64,000 nt of DNA, taken from assembly GCA_016715425.1 (NCBI GenBank), contig JADKAC010000005.1, positions 186,001 through 250,000 on the forward strand. Direction: 5' to 3'. This DNA comes from Bacteroidota bacterium. Its GTDB lineage: Bacteria > Bacteroidota > Bacteroidia > Chitinophagales > BACL12. Under the pieces are notes generated by a model. The model was given only the letters and a program-made list of their open reading frames with translations, made no database searches and had not been told where the DNA came from. Made by a program: the position numbers and the translations under genes. This document shows, piece after piece, positions 27,722 to 35,498 of this stretch (positions are counted from its first letter, which is position 1; every line of letters starts with the position of its first letter).

Positions 27722-28312
27722 ATGGAATACGTAAATATATTTATCAAGTCAGCATTTATAGAAAATATGGTGTTGAGTTTTTTCCTCGGCATGTGTTCTT
27801 ACCTTGCTGTATCAAAAAAAGTAAAAACTGCAGTAGGTCTTGGACTTGCAGTAATATTTGTACTGGGAATTACCATTCCGGTGAATTGGCTAATTAATAA
27901 TAAATTGTTGAGTGAGAATGGCCTTTTTCATACAGATCTTACTTTCTTAAAATTGATTATTTATATCGCCGTAATTGCAGCAATGGTGCAATTAGTGGAA
28001 ATGGTAGTTGAGAAATCTTCTCCCTCGTTATATAATGCATTAGGAATTTTTCTACCTCTTATTACTGTGAACTGCGCAATTCTTGGAGGCGCATTATTCA
28101 TGGATTCAAGGGAATACCAATTAGGTGAGGCTACAGTATTTGGTTTAGGTTCCGGCTTCGGTTGGTTTTTGGCAATTGTGGCTATCGCTGCCATTCGTGA
28201 AAAAATCCGCTATTCAAATGTACCTGCTCCATTGCGTGGATTAGGTATTGCATTTATTATTACCGGACTAATGGGTCTGGCATTTATGAGCTTTATTGGT
28301 ATTAAACTTTAA
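27722..28312 (+). CDS. nqrE: Na+-translocating NADH:quinone reductase subunit E
   Basis: 196 residues, six membrane segments. Partner of NqrD; iron-ligand Cys in FFLGMCSYLAVSKKV and ITVNCAILGGALFM, arranged as the inverted counterpart of NqrD. The motif GFGWFLAIVAIAAIREKI is typical. Conserved start MEYVNIFIKSAFIENMV supports ATG 27722. Confidence 0.95.
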   Translation: MEYVNIFIKSAFIENMVLSFFLGMCSYLAVSKKVKTAVGLGLAVIFVLGITIPVNWLINNKLLSENGLFHTDLTFLKLIIYIAVIAAMVQLVEMVVEKSSPSLYNALGIFLPLITVNCAILGGALFMDSREYQLGEATVFGLGSGFGWFLAIVAIAAIREKIRYSNVPAPLRGLGIAFIITGLMGLAFMSFIGIKL

Positions 28313-28322
28313 CAAGGTTAAG

Positions 28323-29588
28323 ATGGACTTTATATTATTACTCGATCTCAATATAATTATTTATAGCATCGCTGCATTTGCAGGTGTAATACTTTTTCTT
28401 ACCGTTGCATTACTGTATGCAAAAACAAAACTTACTGCATCTGGGGATGTAAAAATTACTATTAATGGTAAAACGGAAGAACCAGTAATTGCAAAACCGG
28501 GAGCCTCTTTATTAAGCACACTTTCAGAACAAAAAATATTTCTTCCTTCTGCTTGTGGAGGTGGTGGTACTTGTGCCATGTGTAAGTGTCAGGTGGTTGA
28601 AGGTGGGGGTGATATTCTACCAACAGAAGAAGGATATTTTACTCGTAAAGAAGTGAAAGATAATTGGCGGCTTGCGTGTCAGGTGAAAGTACGCAGTGAT
28701 CTCAAAATTAATGTGCCTGCTGAAATATTTGGAATTAAAAAATGGGAATGTGAAGTGGTTTCAAATAGAGGTGTAGCAACATACATTAAAGAGTTTGTTG
28801 TGCGATTACCCGAAGGTGAGATTTTACATTTTGAAAGTGGTGGATACATTCAAATTGATGTGCCGGTATGCACAGTGGATTTTAAAACAATGGATATAGA
28901 ACCACAGTTTAAACCAGAATGGGATAAGTACAATATGTGGAATTTGACAATGAAAAATCCTGAACCGATTTTCCGTGCGTATTCTATGGCAAATCACCCG
29001 GCGGAAGGAAATATTATTATGTTGAATATTCGTATTGCAACACCACCCTGGGATAGAGTGAAAGGACAGTTTATGGATGTGAATCCGGGTATTTGTTCTT
29101 CGTTTGTTTTTGGATGTAAGCCCGGAGATAAAGTAACTATCAGTGGCCCTTATGGAGAATTCTTTATTAAGCCGACACAAAAGGAAATGATTTATATAGG
29201 AGGTGGTGCAGGTATGGCTCCATTGCGCTCACATGTGTTTCATTTATTCCATACAGAAAAAACAACCCGCAAAGTTTCTTATTGGTATGGTGGCCGTTCC
29301 TTGCGTGAATTATTTTATACCGATCAATTCCGTGCAATTGAAAAAGATTTCCCAAATTTTCAATACAATGTTGCATTGAGTGAACCTTTGCCGGAAGATA
29401 ATTGGACAGGTTATAAAGGATTTATTCATCAGGTGGTGTTAGATAATTATTTAAAGAATCATCCTGAACCGGAAGAGGTTGAATATTACTTATGCGGACC
29501 TCCCCAAATGAATGCCGCCGTTATGAAGATGTTGGATAATTTGGGAGTGCCGGATGAGAATATTGCGTTCGATGATTTCGGCGGATAA
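28323..29588 (+). CDS. nqrF: Na+-translocating NADH:quinone reductase subunit F
   Basis: 421 residues from ATG 28323 (MDFILLLDL); an upstream in-frame start at 28296 would overlap nqrE and is less likely. NADH entry point: membrane anchor 9-33, then a 2Fe-2S domain with Cys78, Cys84, Cys87 and Cys119 (ACGGGGTCAMC...LAC), an FAD domain (RAYSMANHP) and an NADH-binding domain (GGGAGMAPLRSH, YLCGPPQMN). The C-terminal FDDFGG is typical. Ends the nqr operon; a terminator follows. Confidence 0.96.
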   Translation: MDFILLLDLNIIIYSIAAFAGVILFLTVALLYAKTKLTASGDVKITINGKTEEPVIAKPGASLLSTLSEQKIFLPSACGGGGTCAMCKCQVVEGGGDILPTEEGYFTRKEVKDNWRLACQVKVRSDLKINVPAEIFGIKKWECEVVSNRGVATYIKEFVVRLPEGEILHFESGGYIQIDVPVCTVDFKTMDIEPQFKPEWDKYNMWNLTMKNPEPIFRAYSMANHPAEGNIIMLNIRIATPPWDRVKGQFMDVNPGICSSFVFGCKPGDKVTISGPYGEFFIKPTQKEMIYIGGGAGMAPLRSHVFHLFHTEKTTRKVSYWYGGRSLRELFYTDQFRAIEKDFPNFQYNVALSEPLPEDNWTGYKGFIHQVVLDNYLKNHPEPEEVEYYLCGPPQMNAAVMKMLDNLGVPDENIAFDDFGG

Positions 29589-29607
29589 ATAGAAAAAATT
29601 ATTTACT

Positions 29608-29640
29608 CAAACCCCGGTCAATGCACCGGGGTTTTATTTT
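29608..29640 (+). terminator. Terminator between nqrF and apbE
   Basis: AACCCCGGT/ACCGGGGTT stem with loop CAATGC and T-rich tail. It lies just 8 bases before the apbE start, so apbE is expressed by read-through or weakly, or by a promoter not recognised here. Confidence 0.8.
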
Positions 29641-29647
29641 TAGCTAT

Positions 29648-30676
29648 ATGAAGAAATTAATATTTGTTGTTAATACCATTGCAATTTTTGTTTTTGCATC
29701 ATGCACATCATCAGTAAAAATGGTGGAAGTAAAATCGCATGGCGAAACCATGGGTTCCGATTTTAATATTACTTATTTAGATAGTGCAGGTCGTGATTTA
29801 AGTGGAGCGTTGGATAGTTTGTTATTAGAGTTTAATGCAATATTCAGCACTTATGATTCCACATCCGTTATCTCTCAATTTAATGATAGTGATACTGGAA
29901 TTGCATTAATAGGAAGTAATTTAGAATGGTTTACACGATTAATGATTGCAGCAGATTCTGTGTATCAATATTCGCATGGTGCATTTAATCCTGCTGTTGC
30001 GCCGCTTGTAAAATATTGGGGATTTTATGGTAAACAAAAATCATTGGAAGTGGATGCTTCGCAAAAAACAATTGATTCACTTTTGGTAATTGCACAATGG
30101 GAAAATATATATCAGTACAATCAATTTCTAAAAAAGAAAAACCCAAAAGCGAGATTAGATGTAAATGCATTTGCACCCGGTTTTGCTGCGGATTTATTGG
30201 GTGAATTTTTAGAATATAATAACATACATAATTACCTGATTGAAATTGGTGGTGAAGTAAGAGCAAGAGGAGTAAATGCAAACAAACACAACTGGACTGT
30301 TGCTATTATGCAACCGGAAGAATTATCCAAACAATATATTTCAACCATTGCATTGCAAAACAAAGCATTGGCAACAAGTGGTAACTATAATAAATATGTA
30401 ATGGTGGAAGGCAAGCGATATGGACATACAATTAATCCGCATACCGGTTATCCCGAAACCAATAATTTATTAAGTGCAACAATTATTACCGATGAAGGAA
30501 TTTATGCAGATGCATTTGCTACAGCATGTATGGTAATGGGTTTTGAAAACGCAAAACAATTTGTAGAAAACAATGCTTCATTACAAGCATATTTTATTTA
30601 CACCGATGCAGAAGATAATATGCAAACCTGGTATAGTAGCGGACTGAAAGATTTGGTGGAAGAGAGAAAGAATTAA
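29648..30676 (+). CDS. apbE: FAD:protein FMN transferase ApbE (lipoprotein)
   Basis: 342 residues from ATG 29648 (MKKLIFVV). An in-frame ATG at 29621 lies inside the terminator loop and is rejected. Lipoprotein signal with lipobox FASC. Attaches FMN from FAD to threonine in (S/D)GAT sites, here most likely NqrB Thr228 and NqrC Thr207. Seen: SHGETMGSDFNITY near the start, the FNPAVAPLVKYWGF region, LDVNAFAPGFAAD (usually D.(S/G).(A/G)KG; here FAPGFA, a divergent form), IGGEVRARG, YGHTINPHTGYP, and AYADAFATA-like YADAFATACMVMG with the Mg-binding Asp. Placed right after nqrF. Confidence 0.92.
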   Translation: MKKLIFVVNTIAIFVFASCTSSVKMVEVKSHGETMGSDFNITYLDSAGRDLSGALDSLLLEFNAIFSTYDSTSVISQFNDSDTGIALIGSNLEWFTRLMIAADSVYQYSHGAFNPAVAPLVKYWGFYGKQKSLEVDASQKTIDSLLVIAQWENIYQYNQFLKKKNPKARLDVNAFAPGFAADLLGEFLEYNNIHNYLIEIGGEVRARGVNANKHNWTVAIMQPEELSKQYISTIALQNKALATSGNYNKYVMVEGKRYGHTINPHTGYPETNNLLSATIITDEGIYADAFATACMVMGFENAKQFVENNASLQAYFIYTDAEDNMQTWYSSGLKDLVEERKN

Positions 30677-31099
30677 GAATTAGGAATTAGGAATTGGGTA
30701 TCGGGTACCAAACAAAAAGAAATAAAAATCCTATCATCCAATAATCCTACAAATCCTAATTCAGCTAACTGTATTTTTTCAATTCCAAATTATTAAATAT
30801 TAATTCATCAGTTTGCCAATTCATATTTCCCAATACCCGATACTCTTTTTTTTATTCATGCCAATCACAAAATCAAATAAATCATAGTTCAGACAAATAC
30901 AGGAATGTTTCAACACAGCTTAATTGATTGTTGAAATTGTAAAATGATTTTTGTTTTCCTCCCTTCGGAAGGGAAATTGTAAATGTTGATTAAGATTGCT
31001 TCGCCTCTCAATGACGCTGCGGTTGAGTGTTTAGTTTAAGAATAATAATACGCTTGAGACTTGTGCGAATTGCTAAAGGCAAGTAGTCAAAAAAAACAT
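30677..31099. other. Non-coding region with short inverted repeats
   Basis: 423 bases without a gene. Begins with tandem GAATTAG-like units and GGGTATCGGGTA (near 30695); an inverted copy CCCAATACCCGATAC lies near 30830. A small hairpin TCCCTTCGGAAGGGA lies near 30962. Similar TATCGGGTA units occur at 32165-32195. Confidence 0.5.
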
Positions 31100-31297
31100 T
31101 TATGCTTTATTCGGATCAGCACATGCTTCGCCGGGAGCACGACCACAAACAGTACATTCGCCGATTTCATTTTTCAACATAGGATTGTTGCTGGAACAGG
31201 TACCACGAAATTCTCCGCCTTTTACGAAGATGATTCGGATAGAAAATAAAAAGATGGCAGCGCCAATTAATAGTATTGTATAAAGTAGAGTGCTCAT
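31100..31297 (-). CDS. Probable NqrM-like Na+-NQR maturation protein
   Basis: 65 residues: one N-terminal membrane segment (3-24) followed by a Cys-rich tail (GTCSSNN, then GECTVCGRAPGEACADP), four Cys in all. This architecture is that of NqrM (DUF539), a small membrane protein thought to deliver iron to the NqrD/NqrE centre. Supported by position beside apbE and the nqr operon, though on the opposite strand. A -7 box is present upstream. It could instead be another small Cys-rich membrane protein. Confidence 0.65.
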   Translation of the reverse strand: MSTLLYTILLIGAAIFLFSIRIIFVKGGEFRGTCSSNNPMLKNEIGECTVCGRAPGEACADPNKA

Positions 31298-31312
31298 TTC
31301 TTAAAATTTTTA

Positions 31313-31337
31313 CAAATTTACAAAGCCATTATGGCTT
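31313..31337 (-). promoter_or_regulatory. Candidate nqrM-like promoter with overlapping palindrome
   Basis: Minus-strand TAAATTTG (31313-31320) matches TAnnTTTG, 15 bases from the start codon. Immediately upstream is the odd palindrome AAGCCAT-T-ATGGCTT (31323-31337), well placed to be an operator between this gene and mazG. Confidence 0.35.
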
Positions 31338-31380
31338 ATTCGATATTAGTTTAACAAGTCATCATTTTTAAAGTTCGACA

Positions 31381-32157
31381 ATGCATAATACAGAAGAAAA
31401 AAAACAAGCATTTGAAAGATTGCTCACCATTATGGATGAGCTGCGGGCGCAATGCCCCTGGGATAAGAAACAAACGATACACACACTTCGCAATCTCACT
31501 ATTGAAGAAACTTATGAGTTAGTGGATGCAATTACAGCTTCTGATTTTAAAGGAATAAAAGAAGAGCTTGGTGATATTCTGTTGCACATACTTTTCTATT
31601 CAAAAATTGCATCTGAAGAAAATGAGTTTGATATTGCAGATGTATTGAATGCACAATGTGAAAAATTAATTCATCGTCATCCGCATATTTATGGTGATGT
31701 AAAAGTGGCTGATGAAGAAGAAGTGAAAAAGAATTGGGAGCAATTGAAATTAAAAGAAGGAAAGAAATCTATTTTGCAAGGTGTTCCTAAATCATTACCC
31801 GCAATGATAAAAGCATATCGCATTCAGGAAAAAGCAGCACAAGTAAAATTTGAATGGGAACATAAACAACAGGTTTGGGAAAAAGTGGATGAAGAACTCT
31901 TGGAGTTTAAAGAAATTGCATTATCCGAAAATCCCGATGCAAAAAGATTGGAAGAAGAGTTTGGTGATTTAATGTTTTCACTTATTAATCTTTCCCGATT
32001 TATAAAAGTAGATCCGGAGAATGCATTGGAGTTAACCAATTTAAAATTCATAAAACGATTTCAATACATTGAAGAAAAAGCAAGAGAACAAAACAGAAAT
32101 TTAAATGATATGACGTTGGAAGAAATGGATGTGTTTTGGAATGAAGCAAAAAGGTGA
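31381..32157 (+). CDS. mazG: Nucleoside triphosphate pyrophosphohydrolase MazG
   Basis: 258 residues. Cleaves NTPs to NMP and PPi, cleaning non-canonical nucleotides and influencing ppGpp. Two MazG domains: N-terminal with CPWDKKQTIHTLRN, EETYELVDAI and EELGDILLHILF (EExxE...ExxD metal-binding pattern), and C-terminal with EELLEFKE and EEFGDLMFSLINLSR. The Asp/Glu sets are intact in both. Length matches E. coli MazG. Monocistronic, followed by a repeat-bearing gap. Confidence 0.95.
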   Translation: MHNTEEKKQAFERLLTIMDELRAQCPWDKKQTIHTLRNLTIEETYELVDAITASDFKGIKEELGDILLHILFYSKIASEENEFDIADVLNAQCEKLIHRHPHIYGDVKVADEEEVKKNWEQLKLKEGKKSILQGVPKSLPAMIKAYRIQEKAAQVKFEWEHKQQVWEKVDEELLEFKEIALSENPDAKRLEEEFGDLMFSLINLSRFIKVDPENALELTNLKFIKRFQYIEEKAREQNRNLNDMTLEEMDVFWNEAKR

Positions 32158-32194
32158 AAAGTGAGTATCGGGTAGCGGGTATCGAGTATAGGGT

Positions 32195-32227
32195 AATCAG
32201 TAATGAGTTTTTTGTCAATGGTCAAAG
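32195..32227 (+). repeat. Dispersed intergenic element, copy A
   Basis: AATCAGTAATGAG followed by a T-run and GTCAATGGTCAAAG. Related copies at 32278, and inverted at 52905 and 53064. Preceded by degenerate TATCGGGTA units (32165-32195). Confidence 0.55.
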
Positions 32228-32277
32228 TTTTTTAAGCCAACAGCAAATAGCTAATAGCCAATTAGTGAGTGATGATT

Positions 32278-32320
32278 AATCAGTAATGAATTTTTTTTTG
32301 TCAATTGTCTATTGTCAATT
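32278..32320 (+). repeat. Dispersed intergenic element, copy B
   Basis: AATCAGTAATGAA, a T-run, then GTCAATTGTCTATTGTCAAT. Followed at 32330-32370 by repeated CTTTGCG units, a pattern I have seen often between Bacteroidota genes. Confidence 0.55.
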
Positions 32321-32386
32321 CCCCAAAAAACCTTTGCGCCCTTTGCGAAAAAACTTTGGGCTCTTTGCAGTTAAAAATAAAACAAA

Positions 32387-32416
32387 ACGCCTTTCGAAAT
32401 TTCTTCCGAAAGGCGT
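32387..32416 (-). terminator. Intrinsic terminator of the TonB receptor gene
   Basis: Perfect 10-base stem ACGCCTTTCG/CGAAAGGCGT with a 10-base loop, followed on the minus strand by TTTTGTTTT. Confidence 0.85.
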
Positions 32417-32437
32417 ATTCTTTGAGAATGCCAAGCC

Positions 32438-35371
32438 TCAAAAAGTTTTCATCACTTTCACAAACATGCTGCGACCAATTTCCGGCGCACCTACAAAATA
32501 TTGTTGCTCATGATTATAAATATTCATTATCACCATCGAGAACATAGAATTCTCCCACCATGGTGGCATATAATTGAAAGTAAGATCTAAATCATGATTT
32601 GCTTCTACAGTGCCAACATATGCTCCCGAGTTTGCAGGAAAACTTTCCTGATAACGGAATGTAATTCCAACATTCATATCTATTGGATTAATATCATAAC
32701 TTGCTTTTACAGCTACTTTATTTTTAGGTGCATTCAATCCTACATAACCCAATTGCGCACCTTCCAAAGGAATAGAATCTTTATTCACCCAAGAATATCC
32801 TAACGATAATCTAAGATCATCAGTAGCATAATAAGTAACACCCAGATCGGCACCAAACACAGTTACATCACCCAGATTTACATAAGTAACATAAATAGAT
32901 GCATCATTAAATTGGGTAGGAACTACAGTACCCATCGGCACACCTGAACCTGCTCCAAGAACTTGATTAATAAAAGGCTCCAGACCACTTCCAGGAGTTC
33001 CGTCACCTAATGCACCATCTAATAAATTTGCAGCAATTGTATTTGTAGGATCCGTATATGCGGCAGTAATTTGTGGAGCAATATCACTTGCTAAAGTAGT
33101 TGGATCAAGAAAAACATTTGGTGTAATATTCGTCAGCGGACTTACATAATCATAAATTGTAGTTGTATAGGCATCTATTGTAACAAACAATTTATCATTT
33201 AATAAACCACCTTTCCATCCTGCTTCAATTGTAGTGGTTGCAGAGTTTAAAATTGTTCCGTAATCCTGAACGTTGGAAGGATCAATTACATCAAATTCTG
33301 CAGTAGTAAGATTTAATAAACGCAACTCGTTGGATACATTCGAAATATCATCCGGAATTAATGGGCCGAATAATAATTTCACTTGTGCTGTGGGTAAACC
33401 TGTTGCCTCAGCAAATCCTTGAAATAATAATTCCATACCCATATCCCATGTCATATTATTTAAAGTGTTATTACCATCTAATGAATAATAATCATTTTGC
33501 AATCCGCCAATTGCTTGCGAATAAGGAGAATGCCACATAGGTAATCCATTATCATCATAAGCAAATGTAAATCCTTGTCTGTTGCCGCTTGCACGTACAC
33601 CAATAGAAGGCAAATAGTCCAAACCATAAAAGCCCTGACCTAATTCTCCAAGACCACCTAAGTCTGCTAATTGCAAAATATCAAGATTTAAATTGTTACT
33701 GGATGGTGCGCTAAACGCACGATTAAAAGTTAAGCGGAATGTATTGCGTGAATCTGCTTTGTAAACAATTGCAGCACGAGGAGAAAAGAAAATATCTTCA
33801 ACAAAATTATGATAGTCGCCACGAAGAGCAGCTATGAATTGCCACTTTTCATTTAAGCGATAATCACCTTGCAGATATGCGCCAAACTCATTGATATTAT
33901 CATCGTCTTCATAACGACCATTGATTGTATAATCTGTATTCGGACGAGTAAGAATCATATCCATACCATAAATAAGATTTAATTTTTCATTCATCACTGT
34001 GGATGAATATTGCACTTGACCTGCATATAATTTTGAAAGGTCAGTAATTAAATCTCCTGTGCGTAACAAATACGTTTCACCGGAATTACTTCCATTCATA
34101 AATACTTGTGCAAATAATTTTTTATAATTAAATCGCACCTGACCATAATAATATTTCCAGTCAATTCCCTGACCTGCACCAATGCCTGTCATTTCAATTG
34201 TATTGTTTTGTGTTAATCCGGAAGCAACAATTAATTGCATATCCGGCTTCGGACTGAAATCAAGTCTTACATCCATTCCGATTTTATTAATTGTATAATC
34301 TCTAGCATTTAAAACAGAATCACCAACAGTTTCTCTACCATCAGTAGTTTGTTTTCCTTTCACAATATATTGTGGTTCGAGAGGATCATCATATTTCCAA
34401 TCCGTGCCTGTGAAGTAAGTGCCTAAAATTTTATAACCAAATTTTTCAGAAACTTTTCCGCTATGTCGCAATGCCATAGAATACATTGTTCTATCACCAA
34501 GATTTTCGTAATCAAACTCAGGAGTATAATTTGCAAATACAGAACCTGTGGAAGGATCAATCGGATTTGCAATAGCAATTGTATCACTAATTTTTCCACG
34601 AAAACCTCCACCTAAACTAATTGTGGTCATATATTTTTTATCTTGTTGCAAAGGTGATTTTGTAATCATGTGCAATACACCATTTGCGCAATTAGGTCCA
34701 TACAGTGCAGAAGCCGGACCTCTTAATATTTCAATACGTTCAAGATCAGAATTATCAGTTGGAATAAACATATTGATGTTTACACGCAACGAAGGAACAG
34801 CCGCATATCTGTTGTCAACCATCGTTAACAGTGAGCCACCAAAAATATTATTAAAGCCACGAGTTACCACACTGGATTGTACCAAACCCATATTAATAAT
34901 ATCCACTCCCGGCACACCTTTTAAGTTTGCAGTTGGAGTAATGGCAACTGTATTTTCAATTTGTTTTGTTGTAATTAAACTGATGGAAGCAGGTGCATCC
35001 AGAATTTTTTCTGATTTACGAGATGCACTAATTACCACTGCATCCAAATTTAAATTTGCAGATTTTAATCGAACATCAATTTTGTTGGAACTGCCCAAAG
35101 CAACTTCCATTTCTTCATATCCGACACTGCGAAAAATAATTGCTGTAGTGGATGCAGGAATCTCCAATGTGAAATTTCCATCCAAGTCGGAAACGGTACC
35201 AATGGAATTGTCCTGTTTGCAAAAAATACCAACTCCGGGCAAAGTTTCATTATCGTTGGCATCTACTATTCTGCCGGTAATGGTTCTTGTGTTTTGTGCT
35301 TGCAAATTCGAAAAATTGCAAATAAGAAGGATAGCTAAAAGTGTGTAAGCGTATTTCATAAGCAAATTCAT
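32438..35371 (-). CDS. TonB-dependent outer-membrane receptor
   Basis: 977 residues; ATG 35371 or the in-frame ATG at 35359, both before a signal peptide ending SNLQAQ. Order: carboxypeptidase-regulatory-like domain about 28-110 (TITGRIVDANDNETLPGVGI), TonB-box-like and plug domain about 115-240 (VVISASRKSEKILDAPASIS, LERIEILRGPASALYGPN), and a 22-strand barrel to the C-terminus (SMFVKVMKTF). Imports a scarce ligand with energy from TonB-ExbBD. The ligand is not evident; the plug style is like siderophore/iron and vitamin receptors rather than SusC, and no SusD partner is nearby. Own terminator. Confidence 0.9.
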   Translation of the reverse strand: MNLLMKYAYTLLAILLICNFSNLQAQNTRTITGRIVDANDNETLPGVGIFCKQDNSIGTVSDLDGNFTLEIPASTTAIIFRSVGYEEMEVALGSSNKIDVRLKSANLNLDAVVISASRKSEKILDAPASISLITTKQIENTVAITPTANLKGVPGVDIINMGLVQSSVVTRGFNNIFGGSLLTMVDNRYAAVPSLRVNINMFIPTDNSDLERIEILRGPASALYGPNCANGVLHMITKSPLQQDKKYMTTISLGGGFRGKISDTIAIANPIDPSTGSVFANYTPEFDYENLGDRTMYSMALRHSGKVSEKFGYKILGTYFTGTDWKYDDPLEPQYIVKGKQTTDGRETVGDSVLNARDYTINKIGMDVRLDFSPKPDMQLIVASGLTQNNTIEMTGIGAGQGIDWKYYYGQVRFNYKKLFAQVFMNGSNSGETYLLRTGDLITDLSKLYAGQVQYSSTVMNEKLNLIYGMDMILTRPNTDYTINGRYEDDDNINEFGAYLQGDYRLNEKWQFIAALRGDYHNFVEDIFFSPRAAIVYKADSRNTFRLTFNRAFSAPSSNNLNLDILQLADLGGLGELGQGFYGLDYLPSIGVRASGNRQGFTFAYDDNGLPMWHSPYSQAIGGLQNDYYSLDGNNTLNNMTWDMGMELLFQGFAEATGLPTAQVKLLFGPLIPDDISNVSNELRLLNLTTAEFDVIDPSNVQDYGTILNSATTTIEAGWKGGLLNDKLFVTIDAYTTTIYDYVSPLTNITPNVFLDPTTLASDIAPQITAAYTDPTNTIAANLLDGALGDGTPGSGLEPFINQVLGAGSGVPMGTVVPTQFNDASIYVTYVNLGDVTVFGADLGVTYYATDDLRLSLGYSWVNKDSIPLEGAQLGYVGLNAPKNKVAVKASYDINPIDMNVGITFRYQESFPANSGAYVGTVEANHDLDLTFNYMPPWWENSMFSMVIMNIYNHEQQYFVGAPEIGRSMFVKVMKTF

Positions 35372-35498
35372 TTTTGATTTTACACATAATAATAAAACTT
35401 AATTTTGAAATTGCAAGCACAATTATTGTTTAGAATCAGTCTATCTTTAATTTTAGTGATGCTGAAAAAAAATTCCATAGCAAATAAGAAAGTTCGGT

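Noticed and set aside
29621..29647. Upstream ATG start for apbE
   Set aside because: It lies in the loop and 3' arm of the nqrF terminator and would put a non-signal stretch before the lipoprotein signal.
31061..31249. Plus-strand 62-residue ORF
   Set aside because: Antisense shadow of the NqrM-like gene on the minus strand, which has a membrane helix, Cys motifs and a -7 box.
32286..32547. Two overlapping plus-strand ORFs of 75 and 80 residues
   Set aside because: They cover repeat units, the receptor's terminator and its C-terminal coding end; no coding signature.
34548..35348. 266-residue plus-strand ORF
   Set aside because: Lies wholly within the TonB receptor gene in antisense; composition is that of a shadow frame and no family is recognised.
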